8,013 nt of DNA from Acetobacteraceae bacterium (GCA_027340195.1 DAHWNE010000091.1:1-8013), one strand, 5' to 3'; shown: positions 1-6,846, counted from the stretch's first letter. Numbers and translations: made by a program. Notes: generated from the sequence alone by a model not told the origin.

Positions 1-1
1 C

Positions 2-316
2 GGGCGGCAGGCGGTGGAACCGATCCCGGGCAGCCATTTCACCCTGGAGGCCGATCTGGTCATCAAGGCCTTGGGTTTCGATCCCGAGGACCTGCCGGCG
101 ATGTTCGGCGAGACCGGGCTCGAGGTCACCCGCTGGGGCACGCTGCGCATCAATTCGCGCAGCTTCATGACCAGCCTGCCCGGCGTGTTCGCGGCCGGGG
201 ATATCGTGCGCGGCGCCTCGCTGGTGGTGTGGGCGATCCGCGACGGGCGGGACGCGGCGCGGCGGATCCACGAATACGTGACGCAGCAGCGCGCGCTGCC
301 GGCTGCGGCCGAATGA
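2..316 (+). CDS. gltD: Glutamate synthase small subunit (GltD), C-terminal end only
   Basis: This is the last 104 codons of the NADPH-dependent glutamate synthase beta subunit; the frame is open to the left edge, so the gene starts outside the window. The beta subunit binds FAD and NADPH and passes electrons through Fe-S clusters to the alpha subunit GltB. The visible part is the C-terminal nucleotide-binding segment. The stretch VIKALGFDPEDLP is followed by SLPGVFAAGDIVRGASLVVWAI, in which the AGD motif (contacting FAD in this family) and the VVWAI segment typical of GltD are intact, and then by the closing helix GRDAARRIHEYV. The full protein is usually about 480 residues, so roughly a fifth is seen. 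The TGA stop lies 19 bases before the likely gltB start, so the two are almost certainly one operon. Related glutamate synthase-like oxidoreductases share this fold, but the adjacent gltB settles the assignment. Confidence 0.94.
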   Translation, partial: GRQAVEPIPGSHFTLEADLVIKALGFDPEDLPAMFGETGLEVTRWGTLRINSRSFMTSLPGVFAAGDIVRGASLVVWAIRDGRDAARRIHEYVTQQRALPAAAE

Positions 317-322
317 CATGAC

Positions 323-328
323 GGAGGA
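323..328 (+). promoter_or_regulatory. Ribosome binding site that selects the gltB start at 336
   Basis: GGAGGA sits 7 bases before the ATG at 336, an ideal Shine-Dalgarno spacing. The in-frame ATG at 318 lies upstream of this site and would rely on bases inside the end of gltD, where no comparable purine-rich motif is visible. The later start is therefore preferred. It also gives a propeptide of 34 residues before the catalytic cysteine, close to the known short propeptides of GltB proteins. Confidence 0.75.
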
Positions 329-335
329 CAGGACC

Positions 336-3300
336 ATGACCGACCGGATCGAATCCGCCCCCGAGTTCCTCGCCGCATGGAGCAAGAACGCCGCCGCGCT
401 GCGCCATACCTACGACCCGGCGCAGGAGCACGATGCCTGCGGCGTCGGCCTGATCGCCTCGCTGGACGGCACGCCGCGGCGGGATGTGGTGCAGGCCGGG
501 ATCGATGCGCTGAAAGCGGTCTGGCATCGCGGCGCGGTGGATGCCGACGGCAAGACCGGCGACGGGGCCGGCATCCATATCGAGATCCCGCAGGACTTCT
601 TCGCCGACGCGGTGCAGCGCGGCGGTGCCCGGTTGATGCCGGGGCCGATCGCGGTGGGCCAGGTGTTCCTGCCGAAGACCGACCTCGGCGCGCAGGAACG
701 CTGCCGACAGATCGTGGAAACCGAAATCCTGAATTTCGGCTACCTGATCTACGGCTGGCGCCAGGTACCGATCAACGTCGAATGCATCGGCGAGAAGGCG
801 AACGCCACCCGCCCCGAGATCGAGCAGATCATGCTGTGGAACCCCAAGGGAGGGGACTCGGACAGTTTCGAGCGCGACCTCTATGTGATCCGCCGGCGGA
901 TCGAGAAGCAGGCGATCGCGGCGCAGATCCCGGAGCTCTATTTTTGCTCGTTGTCGTCACGCTCGATCATCTACAAGGGGATGTTCCTCGCCGAGCACCT
1001 GACGGAGTTCTACCCCGACCTCAACGATCCGCGCTTCGTCTCCCGCTTCGCCATCTACCACCAGCGCTACTCGACCAACACGTTTCCCACCTGGCGGCTG
1101 GCGCAGCCGTTCCGGATGCTGGCCCATAACGGCGAGATCAATACCGTCACCGGCAACATCAACTGGATGAAGGCGCACGAGACCCGCCTGGCGGCCGAGG
1201 CGCTGGGAGCGTGGATGGAGGATGTGAAGCCGGTGGTGCAGGCCGGTGGCTCGGATACCGCGACACTGGACAATGTGTTCGAGCTGCTCTGCCATGCGGG
1301 GCGCGACGCGCCGATGGCCAAGGCGCTGATGATCCCGGCCTCGATCGGCCAGGATGCGACGATGAAGCCGGTGCACCGCGACATGTTCCTTTACTGCAAC
1401 GCGGTGATGGAGCCCTGGGACGGCCCGGCGGCGATCGCCGCGACCGACGGGCGCTGGGCGATCGCGGGTCTCGACCGCAATGGTCTGCGCCCGCTCCGCT
1501 ACACCATCACCACCGACAAGCTGCTGATCGTCGGTTCGGAAACCGGAATGGTGAAGCTCGATCAGGAGCGCATCGCCGAGAAGGGCCGGGTCGGCCCAGG
1601 CCAGACCATCGCGGTGGATTTCGCAACCGCGCGCTTTTATCGCGACGAGGAGCTGCGCGATCTGCTCGCCGCGCGTCAGGATTTCGGCGCCTGGACCAAG
1701 CGGATCACCGAGATCGACCGCATCGTCAAGACCGACGCCACCGAGCCGGTGCTGTACGAGGGCGAGGCGCTGCGCCGCCGTCAGGTCGCGGTCGGCTTCA
1801 CGCTCGAGGAGCAGGAGCTGATCCTGCACCCGATGGTGGAGGATTCGCAGGAGCCGGTCGGCTCGATGGGCGATGACACGCCGATCGCGGTGCTGTCCGA
1901 CCGCTACCGTGGGCTGCATCATTTCTTCCGCCAGACCTTCAGCCAGGTCACCAACCCGCCGATCGACTCCCTGCGCGAGACGCGGGTGATGACGCTCAAG
2001 ACCCGGCTCGGGAATCTGGGCAACGTGCTCGACGAGGACGCCAGCCAGTGTGACTTGTTGCAGCTGGAATCCCCGGTGCTGTCCACCGCCGAGTTCCAGG
2101 CCATGCGCGCCTTCATGGGCCGGTCGGTGGCGGTGGTGGATGCCACCTTCCCGGTCGCCGATGGGGAGGCCGGGCTGCGCGCCGCGATCGAGCGTATCCG
2201 CCGCGAGGCCGAGGAGGGCGTGCGCGCCGGCTGCACCCATGTCATCCTGACCGACGAGGCAGCGGATGCCGAGCGGGCCGCGATCCCGATGATCCTGGCC
2301 ACCGGCGCGGTGCATACCCATCTGGTGCGGCAGTCGTTGCGGACCTTTACCAGCCTCAACGTGCGCAGCGCCGAGTGCATGGATGTCCACTATTTCGCGG
2401 TGCTGATCGGCGTCGGCGCGACCACGGTGAACGCCTATCTGGCGCAGGAATCCATCGCCGATCGGCATCGCCGCGGATTGTTCGGCGACATCACGCTGAA
2501 GCAGGCGGTGACGCGCTACAAGAAGGCGGTCGATAAGGGGTTGCTCAAGGTGATGTCCAAGATGGGCATCTCGGTGATCTCCTCCTACCGCGGCGGCTAT
2601 AATTTCGAGGCGGTCGGGCTGTCGCGCTCGCTGGTGGCCGAGTTCTTCCCCGGGATGACCTCGCGCATCTCCGGCATCGGCCTGCCAGGCATCGCGCGCA
2701 AGGTGCTGGACCAGCACGCGCTGGCCTGGAACGAGGATGCGGTGGCGCTGCCCGTGGGCGGCGTCTACAAGCTGCGCCGGCACGGCGGGGAGACGCACGG
2801 CTTCGACCCGGCGTTGATCCACATGCTGCAATCGGCGGTGGCTTCCGACAGTTTTGCGCTCTATCGGCGCTATGCCGAGGCCGTGCGCAAGCTGCCCCCG
2901 ATCGCGCCGCGGGACCTGCTGGAGTTCCGCGGCGAGGGGCGCACGCCGATCCCGGTCGATGAGGTGGAAAGCATCACCGAGATCCGCAAGCGCTTGGTCG
3001 CCCCCGGGATCAGCCTGGGCGCGCTGTCGCCGGAAGCGCACGAGACCCTCTCGATCGCGATGAACCGGATCGGCGCCAAGTCCGATTCCGGCGAGGGAGG
3101 GGAGGATCCGGCCCGCTACAAGCCGCGTCCGAACGGGGACAATGCGTCCTCGGCGATCAAGCAGATCGCTTCCGGGCGGTTCGGCGTCACCGCCGAATAC
3201 CTGAACAACTGCCGCGAGATCGAGATCAAGGTCGCGCAGGGCGCCAAGCCGGGCGAGGGCGGGCAGTTGCCCGGCATCAAGGTCTCGGCGCTGATCGGTC

Positions 3301-4880
3301 GGCTGCGCCACTCGACCCCCGGGGTGATGCTGATCTCCCCGCCGCCGCATCACGATATCTACTCGATCGAGGATCTGGCGCAGTTGATCTACGACCTCAA
3401 GCAGATCAACCCGGATGCGACGGTCTGCGTGAAGCTGGTGTCGCGCTCCGGTATCGGCACCATCGCCGCCGGTGTGGCGAAGGCGAAGGCGGATGCGATC
3501 CTGATCTCCGGCCACTCGGGCGGCACCGGCGCCTCGCCGCAGAGCTCCATCAAATATGCCGGGCTGCCGTGGGAGATGGGGCTGTCGGAGACGCATCAGG
3601 TGCTGATGCTCAACCGGCTGCGCCATCGGGTGAAGCTGCGGACCGACGGCGGCATCAAGACCGGGCGCGATGTGGTGATCGCGGCCATGCTGGGCGCCGA
3701 AGAGTTCGGCGTCGGGACCGCCTCGCTGGTGGCGATGGGCTGCATCATGGTGCGCCAGTGCCATTCCAACACCTGCCCGGTGGGCGTCTGCACGCAGGAC
3801 GAGGCGCTGCGCGCCAAGTTCGAGGGCACGCCGGAGAAGGTGATCAACCTGTTCTCCTTCATCGCCGACGACGTGCGCCACATCCTGGCCGAGCTCGGGT
3901 TCCGCACCCTGGCCGAAGTGATCGGACGGACCGACCTGCTGCATCAGGTGAGCCGCGGCGCCGACATCCTCGATGACCTCGATCTCAATCCGCTGCTGGC
4001 GCAGGCCGACCCGGGACCCTATGCGCGCTACTGCACGCTGGAGGGGCGGAACGAAGTGCCCGAGACCCTGGACGCGCAGATGATCGCGGATGCATCGGCC
4101 CTGTTCGAGCATGGCGAGAAGATGCAGTTGCAATACACGATCCGTAACACGCATCGGGCGATCGGAACCAAGATTTCGTCTCGCATCACCCGCCGGTTCG
4201 GGATGTTCGGCTTGCAGCCGGGGCATCTGACGGTGCGCCTGCGCGGTTCGGCCGGGCAATCGCTGGGGGCCTTCGCGGTACAGGGGCTGAAGCTGGAGGT
4301 CTTCGGTGACGCCAATGATTACGTCGGCAAGGGGCTCTCGGGGGCAACCATCGTCGTGCGTCCGGCGCCGTCTTCGACGCTGCTGAGCCAGCACAACACC
4401 ATCATCGGCAATACGGTGCTTTATGGGGCCACCGCGGGGGCATTGTTCGCCGCCGGACAGGCCGGCGAACGCTTCGCGGTGCGCAACTCCGGGGCCGAGA
4501 CGGTGGTGGAAGGCTGCGGGTCGAACGGCTGCGAATACATGACCGGCGGCACCGCGGTGATCCTGGGGCCGGTGGGCGATAATTTCGGCGCCGGCTTCAC
4601 CGGCGGCATGGCGTTCGTCTATGACCCGGAGGAATTATTCGAGAAGCGGGTCAATCCCGACACGCTGCTCTGGCAGCGGATCGCGCACCCGCATTGGAAC
4701 CAGGTGCTGCGCGATCTGGTGGCCCGCCACGTGGCCGAGACGAGCTCGCGCTATGCGACCCGGCTGCTGCACGAGTGGGACCGTACGGTCGCGCAGACCT
4801 GGCAGGTGGTGCCCAAGGATTTCATCAAGCACCTGCCGGTGCCGCTGAGCCGCGGTACGGCCCAGGCGCGGCGGGCGTAA
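336..4880 (+). CDS. gltB: Glutamate synthase (NADPH) large subunit GltB
   Basis: The alpha subunit of glutamate synthase hydrolyses glutamine and channels the ammonia to 2-oxoglutarate, giving two glutamates; with glutamine synthetase it assimilates ammonium in the cytoplasm. The protein has 1514 residues from the ATG at 336 (1520 from ATG 318), the normal length. A propeptide of 34 residues precedes Cys35 in HDACGVG, the class II amidotransferase nucleophile exposed by processing. The N-terminal domain (about 35-430) also shows RYSTNTFPTW (from Arg244) and NGEINT (Asn265). A central domain follows, with the FMN-binding synthase domain at about 830-1250. Cys1136, Cys1142 and Cys1147 in CIMVRQCHSNTCPVG match the 3Fe-4S ligands of the family, and RTDGGIKTGRDV lies just before them. 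The C-terminal glycine-rich beta-helix (GXGXG) domain lies at about 1260-1430, ending near GDNFGAGFTGGMAFVYD. No frameshift or missing key residue is seen. It is co-directional with and close behind gltD. Confidence is very high. Confidence 0.98.
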   Translation: MTDRIESAPEFLAAWSKNAAALRHTYDPAQEHDACGVGLIASLDGTPRRDVVQAGIDALKAVWHRGAVDADGKTGDGAGIHIEIPQDFFADAVQRGGARLMPGPIAVGQVFLPKTDLGAQERCRQIVETEILNFGYLIYGWRQVPINVECIGEKANATRPEIEQIMLWNPKGGDSDSFERDLYVIRRRIEKQAIAAQIPELYFCSLSSRSIIYKGMFLAEHLTEFYPDLNDPRFVSRFAIYHQRYSTNTFPTWRLAQPFRMLAHNGEINTVTGNINWMKAHETRLAAEALGAWMEDVKPVVQAGGSDTATLDNVFELLCHAGRDAPMAKALMIPASIGQDATMKPVHRDMFLYCNAVMEPWDGPAAIAATDGRWAIAGLDRNGLRPLRYTITTDKLLIVGSETGMVKLDQERIAEKGRVGPGQTIAVDFATARFYRDEELRDLLAARQDFGAWTKRITEIDRIVKTDATEPVLYEGEALRRRQVAVGFTLEEQELILHPMVEDSQEPVGSMGDDTPIAVLSDRYRGLHHFFRQTFSQVTNPPIDSLRETRVMTLKTRLGNLGNVLDEDASQCDLLQLESPVLSTAEFQAMRAFMGRSVAVVDATFPVADGEAGLRAAIERIRREAEEGVRAGCTHVILTDEAADAERAAIPMILATGAVHTHLVRQSLRTFTSLNVRSAECMDVHYFAVLIGVGATTVNAYLAQESIADRHRRGLFGDITLKQAVTRYKKAVDKGLLKVMSKMGISVISSYRGGYNFEAVGLSRSLVAEFFPGMTSRISGIGLPGIARKVLDQHALAWNEDAVALPVGGVYKLRRHGGETHGFDPALIHMLQSAVASDSFALYRRYAEAVRKLPPIAPRDLLEFRGEGRTPIPVDEVESITEIRKRLVAPGISLGALSPEAHETLSIAMNRIGAKSDSGEGGEDPARYKPRPNGDNASSAIKQIASGRFGVTAEYLNNCREIEIKVAQGAKPGEGGQLPGIKVSALIGRLRHSTPGVMLISPPPHHDIYSIEDLAQLIYDLKQINPDATVCVKLVSRSGIGTIAAGVAKAKADAILISGHSGGTGASPQSSIKYAGLPWEMGLSETHQVLMLNRLRHRVKLRTDGGIKTGRDVVIAAMLGAEEFGVGTASLVAMGCIMVRQCHSNTCPVGVCTQDEALRAKFEGTPEKVINLFSFIADDVRHILAELGFRTLAEVIGRTDLLHQVSRGADILDDLDLNPLLAQADPGPYARYCTLEGRNEVPETLDAQMIADASALFEHGEKMQLQYTIRNTHRAIGTKISSRITRRFGMFGLQPGHLTVRLRGSAGQSLGAFAVQGLKLEVFGDANDYVGKGLSGATIVVRPAPSSTLLSQHNTIIGNTVLYGATAGALFAAGQAGERFAVRNSGAETVVEGCGSNGCEYMTGGTAVILGPVGDNFGAGFTGGMAFVYDPEELFEKRVNPDTLLWQRIAHPHWNQVLRDLVARHVAETSSRYATRLLHEWDRTVAQTWQVVPKDFIKHLPVPLSRGTAQARRA

Positions 4881-4891
4881 CCCGCCGCGCC
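4865..4891. terminator. GC stem-loop at the gltB/phbB convergent junction
   Basis: Bases 4865-4875 (GGCGCGGCGGG) pair perfectly with 4881-4891, giving 11 base pairs around a 5-base loop, CGTAA, that contains the gltB stop codon. It lies between two convergent genes whose stops are 22 bases apart, so it could stop transcripts from both sides. Neither strand shows a T-run after the stem, so it is not a classical intrinsic terminator. A shorter competing hairpin (4886-4891 with 4896-4901) overlaps its right arm. The stem is clear; its function is inferred from position. Confidence 0.5.
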
Positions 4892-4902
4892 CGGCGGCGC
4901 GT

Positions 4903-5625
4903 TCAGTACATGTGCTGACCGCCGTTGATCGACAGCGTGCTGCCGGTGATGAAGCTCGCGTCGTCGGCGGTCAGGAACGCCACGCCGCGGGCGATGTCCT
5001 CGGCGTGGCCCAGCCGGCCCACGGGAATGCGGGCGACGATCTTGGCCAGCACGTCGGCCGGCACCGCGCGAACCATCTCGGTATCGACATAGCCGGGGGC
5101 GATCGCATTCACGGTGATGCCGTAGCGGGCGCCTTCCTGCGCCAGCGCTTTGGTAAAGCCGTGGATACCGGACTTCGCGGCAGCGTAGTTCACTTGGCCA
5201 TACTGGCCGGCTTGGCCGTTGATGCTGCCGACATTGACGATGCGGCCGAACTTGCGCTCGCGCATCCCGTCGAAGGTGAGCTTGCACAGGTTGTAGCAGG
5301 ACCCGAGGTTGGTATCGATCACCGCATCCCACATCTCGCGCGACATGCGCGCCAGCGTGCCGTCGCGGGTGATGCCGGCATTGTTGACCAAAATCTCGAT
5401 CGGCCCATAGCGCTCCATAATCCCGGCCACGGCGGCCTTGCAGGCCTCGAAATCCGAGACGTCGAAGCGAACCACCGGAATGCCCGTTTCGGCATGGAAT
5501 GCCTCGGCGGCGGCCTCGTTGCCGGCATAGTTGGCGATGACGCTGCGACCTTGCGCAGCGAGCGCGCGGCTGATCTCGGCACCGATGCCGCGCGAGCCGC
5601 CGGTGACCAATGCGACGCGAGCCAT
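4903..5625 (-). CDS. phbB: Acetoacetyl-CoA reductase (PhbB/PhaB)
   Basis: This 240-residue short-chain dehydrogenase/reductase most likely reduces acetoacetyl-CoA to (R)-3-hydroxybutyryl-CoA with NADPH, the second step of polyhydroxybutyrate synthesis in the cytoplasm. The N-terminal Rossmann motif is TGGSRGIG (residues 8-15), followed by NNAG (81-84). The catalytic tetrad is Asn106, Ser134, Tyr147 and Lys151. The segment SINGQAGQYGQVNY (134-147), with Gln141 and Gln144, and Tyr179 in PGYVDTEMV correspond by motif spacing to the substrate-binding Gln147, Gln150 and Tyr185 of Cupriavidus PhaB. This separates it from FabG (3-oxoacyl-ACP reductase), the main alternative; the C-terminal NGGQHMY also fits PhbB. 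The ATG at 5625 is supported by GGAGGG 7 bases upstream. No thiolase (phaA) or synthase (phaC) gene is present in the window, and the gene stands alone, facing gltB. Confidence 0.93.
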   Translation of the reverse strand: MARVALVTGGSRGIGAEISRALAAQGRSVIANYAGNEAAAEAFHAETGIPVVRFDVSDFEACKAAVAGIMERYGPIEILVNNAGITRDGTLARMSREMWDAVIDTNLGSCYNLCKLTFDGMRERKFGRIVNVGSINGQAGQYGQVNYAAAKSGIHGFTKALAQEGARYGITVNAIAPGYVDTEMVRAVPADVLAKIVARIPVGRLGHAEDIARGVAFLTADDASFITGSTLSINGGQHMY

Positions 5626-5632
5626 CCTGGAA

Positions 5633-5638
5633 CCCTCC
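5633..5638 (-). promoter_or_regulatory. Ribosome binding site of phbB
   Basis: On the minus strand GGAGGG lies 7 bases before the phbB ATG at 5625, embedded in the purine-rich AGGGAGGG. It fixes the start at the residue directly before the Rossmann-fold strand, as expected for this family. Confidence 0.8.
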
Positions 5639-5757
5639 CTCGGTGTGGCTGAAGCGGGTGCAGGCTAGCACCGGGTGAGGCGCGATGCAGCGGGGAAATC
5701 GCAGCTTCGCCCCGGTTCGGCCCTGATTTTGCCCTTGGCGGGCGCTCTACCGGTGCC

Positions 5758-5776
5758 GCGGGGTCTGGAACCCCGC
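5758..5776. promoter_or_regulatory. Hairpin upstream of the small secreted protein gene
   Basis: GCGGGGT (5758-5764) and ACCCCGC (5770-5776) are perfect inverted repeats around a 5-base loop, CTGGA. The structure ends 10 bases before the GGAG ribosome binding site (5787-5790) of the gene at 5800. It may be an operator or a leader RNA hairpin that affects translation or message stability. No T-run follows on either strand, so a terminator is less likely. I could not identify clear -35/-10 elements in the 174-base divergent spacer around it. Confidence 0.4.
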
Positions 5777-5799
5777 ACCTCACCATGGAGTGACCATCG

Positions 5800-6129
5800 A
5801 TGACCCTATCCGGTTTTCCCGCTGCGCTGCGTCACGGGCTGCGCGTGGGTGCGTTCGGCCTCGGCCTCGCGCTGATGCCGCTGGCGGGTGCCCACGCCGC
5901 GCATAAGCCCAAGGCACCGGTGCATCACGCCACCGGCACCGTCTTGCACGGCTACAAGACCGAGGCCGCGGCCAAGGCCGGGTGCGGCGCCGATACGGTG
6001 GTCTGGCGCGCCCGGGGCAGCAAGGCGTTCCATACCGCGACGTCGAAATATTTCGGCAAAACCAAGCACGGATCCTATGTGTGCGAGAAGGCGGCGCTGG
6101 CGAAGGGGTTGCACGCCGCGAAGTCCTGA
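5800..6129 (+). CDS. Small secreted two-cysteine protein, function unknown
   Basis: This is a 109-residue protein without a function I can name. Residues 1-33 look like a Sec signal peptide: Arg11 and Arg15 lie before the hydrophobic stretch VGAFGLGLALMPLAG, ending in AHA before Ala34, so the mature protein of about 76 residues would be periplasmic or secreted. The mature part is basic and rich in His, Lys and Ala. It has exactly two cysteines, Cys62 and Cys95, which could form a disulfide. Between them is a conserved-looking core: CGADTVVW (62-69), SKAFH (74-78), KYFGKTKHGSYVCE (83-96). From memory this resembles a motif in small exported proteobacterial proteins (VVW..., H, YGKTK.G.Y.CE..A), though I cannot name the family with certainty. 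The ATG at 5800 has GGAG 9 bases upstream. It is divergent from phbB and followed by a strong stem-loop, so it is probably its own transcript. Confidence 0.82.
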   Translation: MTLSGFPAALRHGLRVGAFGLGLALMPLAGAHAAHKPKAPVHHATGTVLHGYKTEAAAKAGCGADTVVWRARGSKAFHTATSKYFGKTKHGSYVCEKAALAKGLHAAKS

Positions 6130-6151
6130 GCCACCCACGGGGTGCCCATGC

Positions 6152-6183
6152 GACGACCGGCGGTGGGGCCGCCGCCGGTCGTC
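6152..6183. terminator. 12-bp perfect stem-loop downstream of the secreted protein gene
   Basis: GACGACCGGCGG (6152-6163) pairs without mismatch with CCGCCGGTCGTC (6172-6183) around an 8-base loop. It starts 22 bases after the stop codon at 6129, which fits transcription termination or 3'-end protection of the small-protein message. No T-tract follows. A smaller stem (CACCC 6132-6136 with GGGTG 6140-6144) lies just before it. It also lies upstream of the adenosyltransferase gene, so a role in that gene's leader cannot be excluded. Confidence 0.5.
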
Positions 6184-6237
6184 CGGATTGGACGAGGGAG
6201 ACATGCGTGAGAGCGAAACGGTTGGTCGCGGTGCGAT

Positions 6238-6846
6238 ATGGCTAGACGGGCAGCGTCGGGACCGGTGCGGATCGACCGGGTGGTGACCCGCGGCGGCGAT
6301 GGCGGGATGACCTCGCTGGGTGACGGCAGCCGGGTGGGCAAGGAATCGCCGCGGATCGAGGCGATCGGCGCGGTCGATGAGACCAACGCGGCGATCGGGT
6401 TGGTGCGGGCGATTCTGGGCGGGCGGGCGCCGGATTCGACCCTCGCGCAGCGGCAGAACGAGTTGTTCGACCTCGGCGCCGATCTGGCGGTGCCGGGCGA
6501 GGGCGGTGCGCGGTTGCGCATGACGGATGCGGCGGTGACGCGCCTGGAAGAGGAGATCGCGGCGATGAACGCGGCGCTGCCGCCGCTGAGCAGCTTCATC
6601 ATGCCCGGCGGGTCGCCGGCATCGGCCGCGGCGCATCTGGCGCGGACCATCGCGCGCCGGGCCGAGCGGGAAGTCGTTCGCTTGGCGGCGGTTGAGCCGG
6701 TCACGCCCGCCGCGCGGCGGTACCTGAACCGGTTGTCCGATTACCTGTTCGTGCTGGCCCGCGCGCTCGATGACACCGCTGGAGGGGGGCTCTGGGTCCC
6801 CGGCGGCGGGGCTACCCCATCATCCCCCCCCGGAACGCATCCTTGA
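6238..6846 (+). CDS. pduO: Cob(I)alamin adenosyltransferase, PduO type
   Basis: This enzyme transfers the 5'-deoxyadenosyl group of ATP to cob(I)alamin, making coenzyme B12 in the cytoplasm. It has 202 residues, near the family's usual 180-200. The ATP-binding N-terminal motif is TRGGDGGMTSLGDGSRV (17-33), followed by DETN (47-50), QNELFDLGADLA (73-84), FIMPGGS (120-126), the helix HLARTIARRAER (133-144) and RYLNRLSDYLFVLAR (161-175), all signatures of the PduO/MMAB trimeric fold. The ATG at 6238 has only a weak ribosome binding site and an in-frame stop at 6208. The GTG at 6265, giving VRIDRVVTR, is a possible alternative start because most relatives begin close to that motif. The last residues, after LWVPGG (185-190), form a Pro/Ser-rich tail that overlaps yraN on the other strand. 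No other cobalamin gene is in view. Confidence 0.95.
   Translation: MARRAASGPVRIDRVVTRGGDGGMTSLGDGSRVGKESPRIEAIGAVDETNAAIGLVRAILGGRAPDSTLAQRQNELFDLGADLAVPGEGGARLRMTDAAVTRLEEEIAAMNAALPPLSSFIMPGGSPASAAAHLARTIARRAEREVVRLAAVEPVTPAARRYLNRLSDYLFVLARALDDTAGGGLWVPGGGATPSSPPGTHP
6798..6818. terminator. Possible compact hairpins in the pduO/yraN overlap
   Basis: CCCCG (6798-6802) pairs with CGGGG (6807-6811) around GCGG, and the same G-run could instead pair with CCCC at 6815-6818. The position, at the 3' ends of two convergent genes, suits a bidirectional terminator. The stems are only 4-5 bp, the region is coding on the plus strand, and no T-run follows, so this is weak. Confidence 0.25.

Noticed and set aside
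377..1129. A 250-codon plus-strand frame inside gltB
   Set aside because: It is Arg/Ala/Gly-rich shadow sequence in the wrong frame over the amidotransferase domain of gltB, whose own frame carries all the conserved residues.
957..4394. A 1145-codon open frame on the minus strand, antisense to gltB
   Set aside because: It lies entirely within clear gltB coding sequence. It translates to a low-complexity Arg/His/Gln/Asp-rich product without any recognisable domain. Long antisense frames are expected where GC bias at third positions removes stops from the opposite strand.
4751..5671. A 306-codon minus-strand frame covering phbB in another frame
   Set aside because: It is a frame shadow of phbB: Arg-rich, no family motifs, and it runs into the end of gltB. 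The SDR motifs and the ribosome binding site belong to the 4903-5625 frame.
5641..5799. Sigma-70 or sigma-54 promoters in the phbB/small-gene divergent spacer
   Set aside because: Several TTG and TA-containing hexamers exist, but none pair at a proper spacing with a convincing partner, and no TGGC-N-TTGC type sigma-54 site is present. Promoters must be near here, but I cannot place them.
6130..6237. A possible cobalamin riboswitch before pduO
   Set aside because: The gap is only 108 bases, shorter than a typical B12 riboswitch, and I see no B12-box-like sequence. The main structure is one simple stem-loop.
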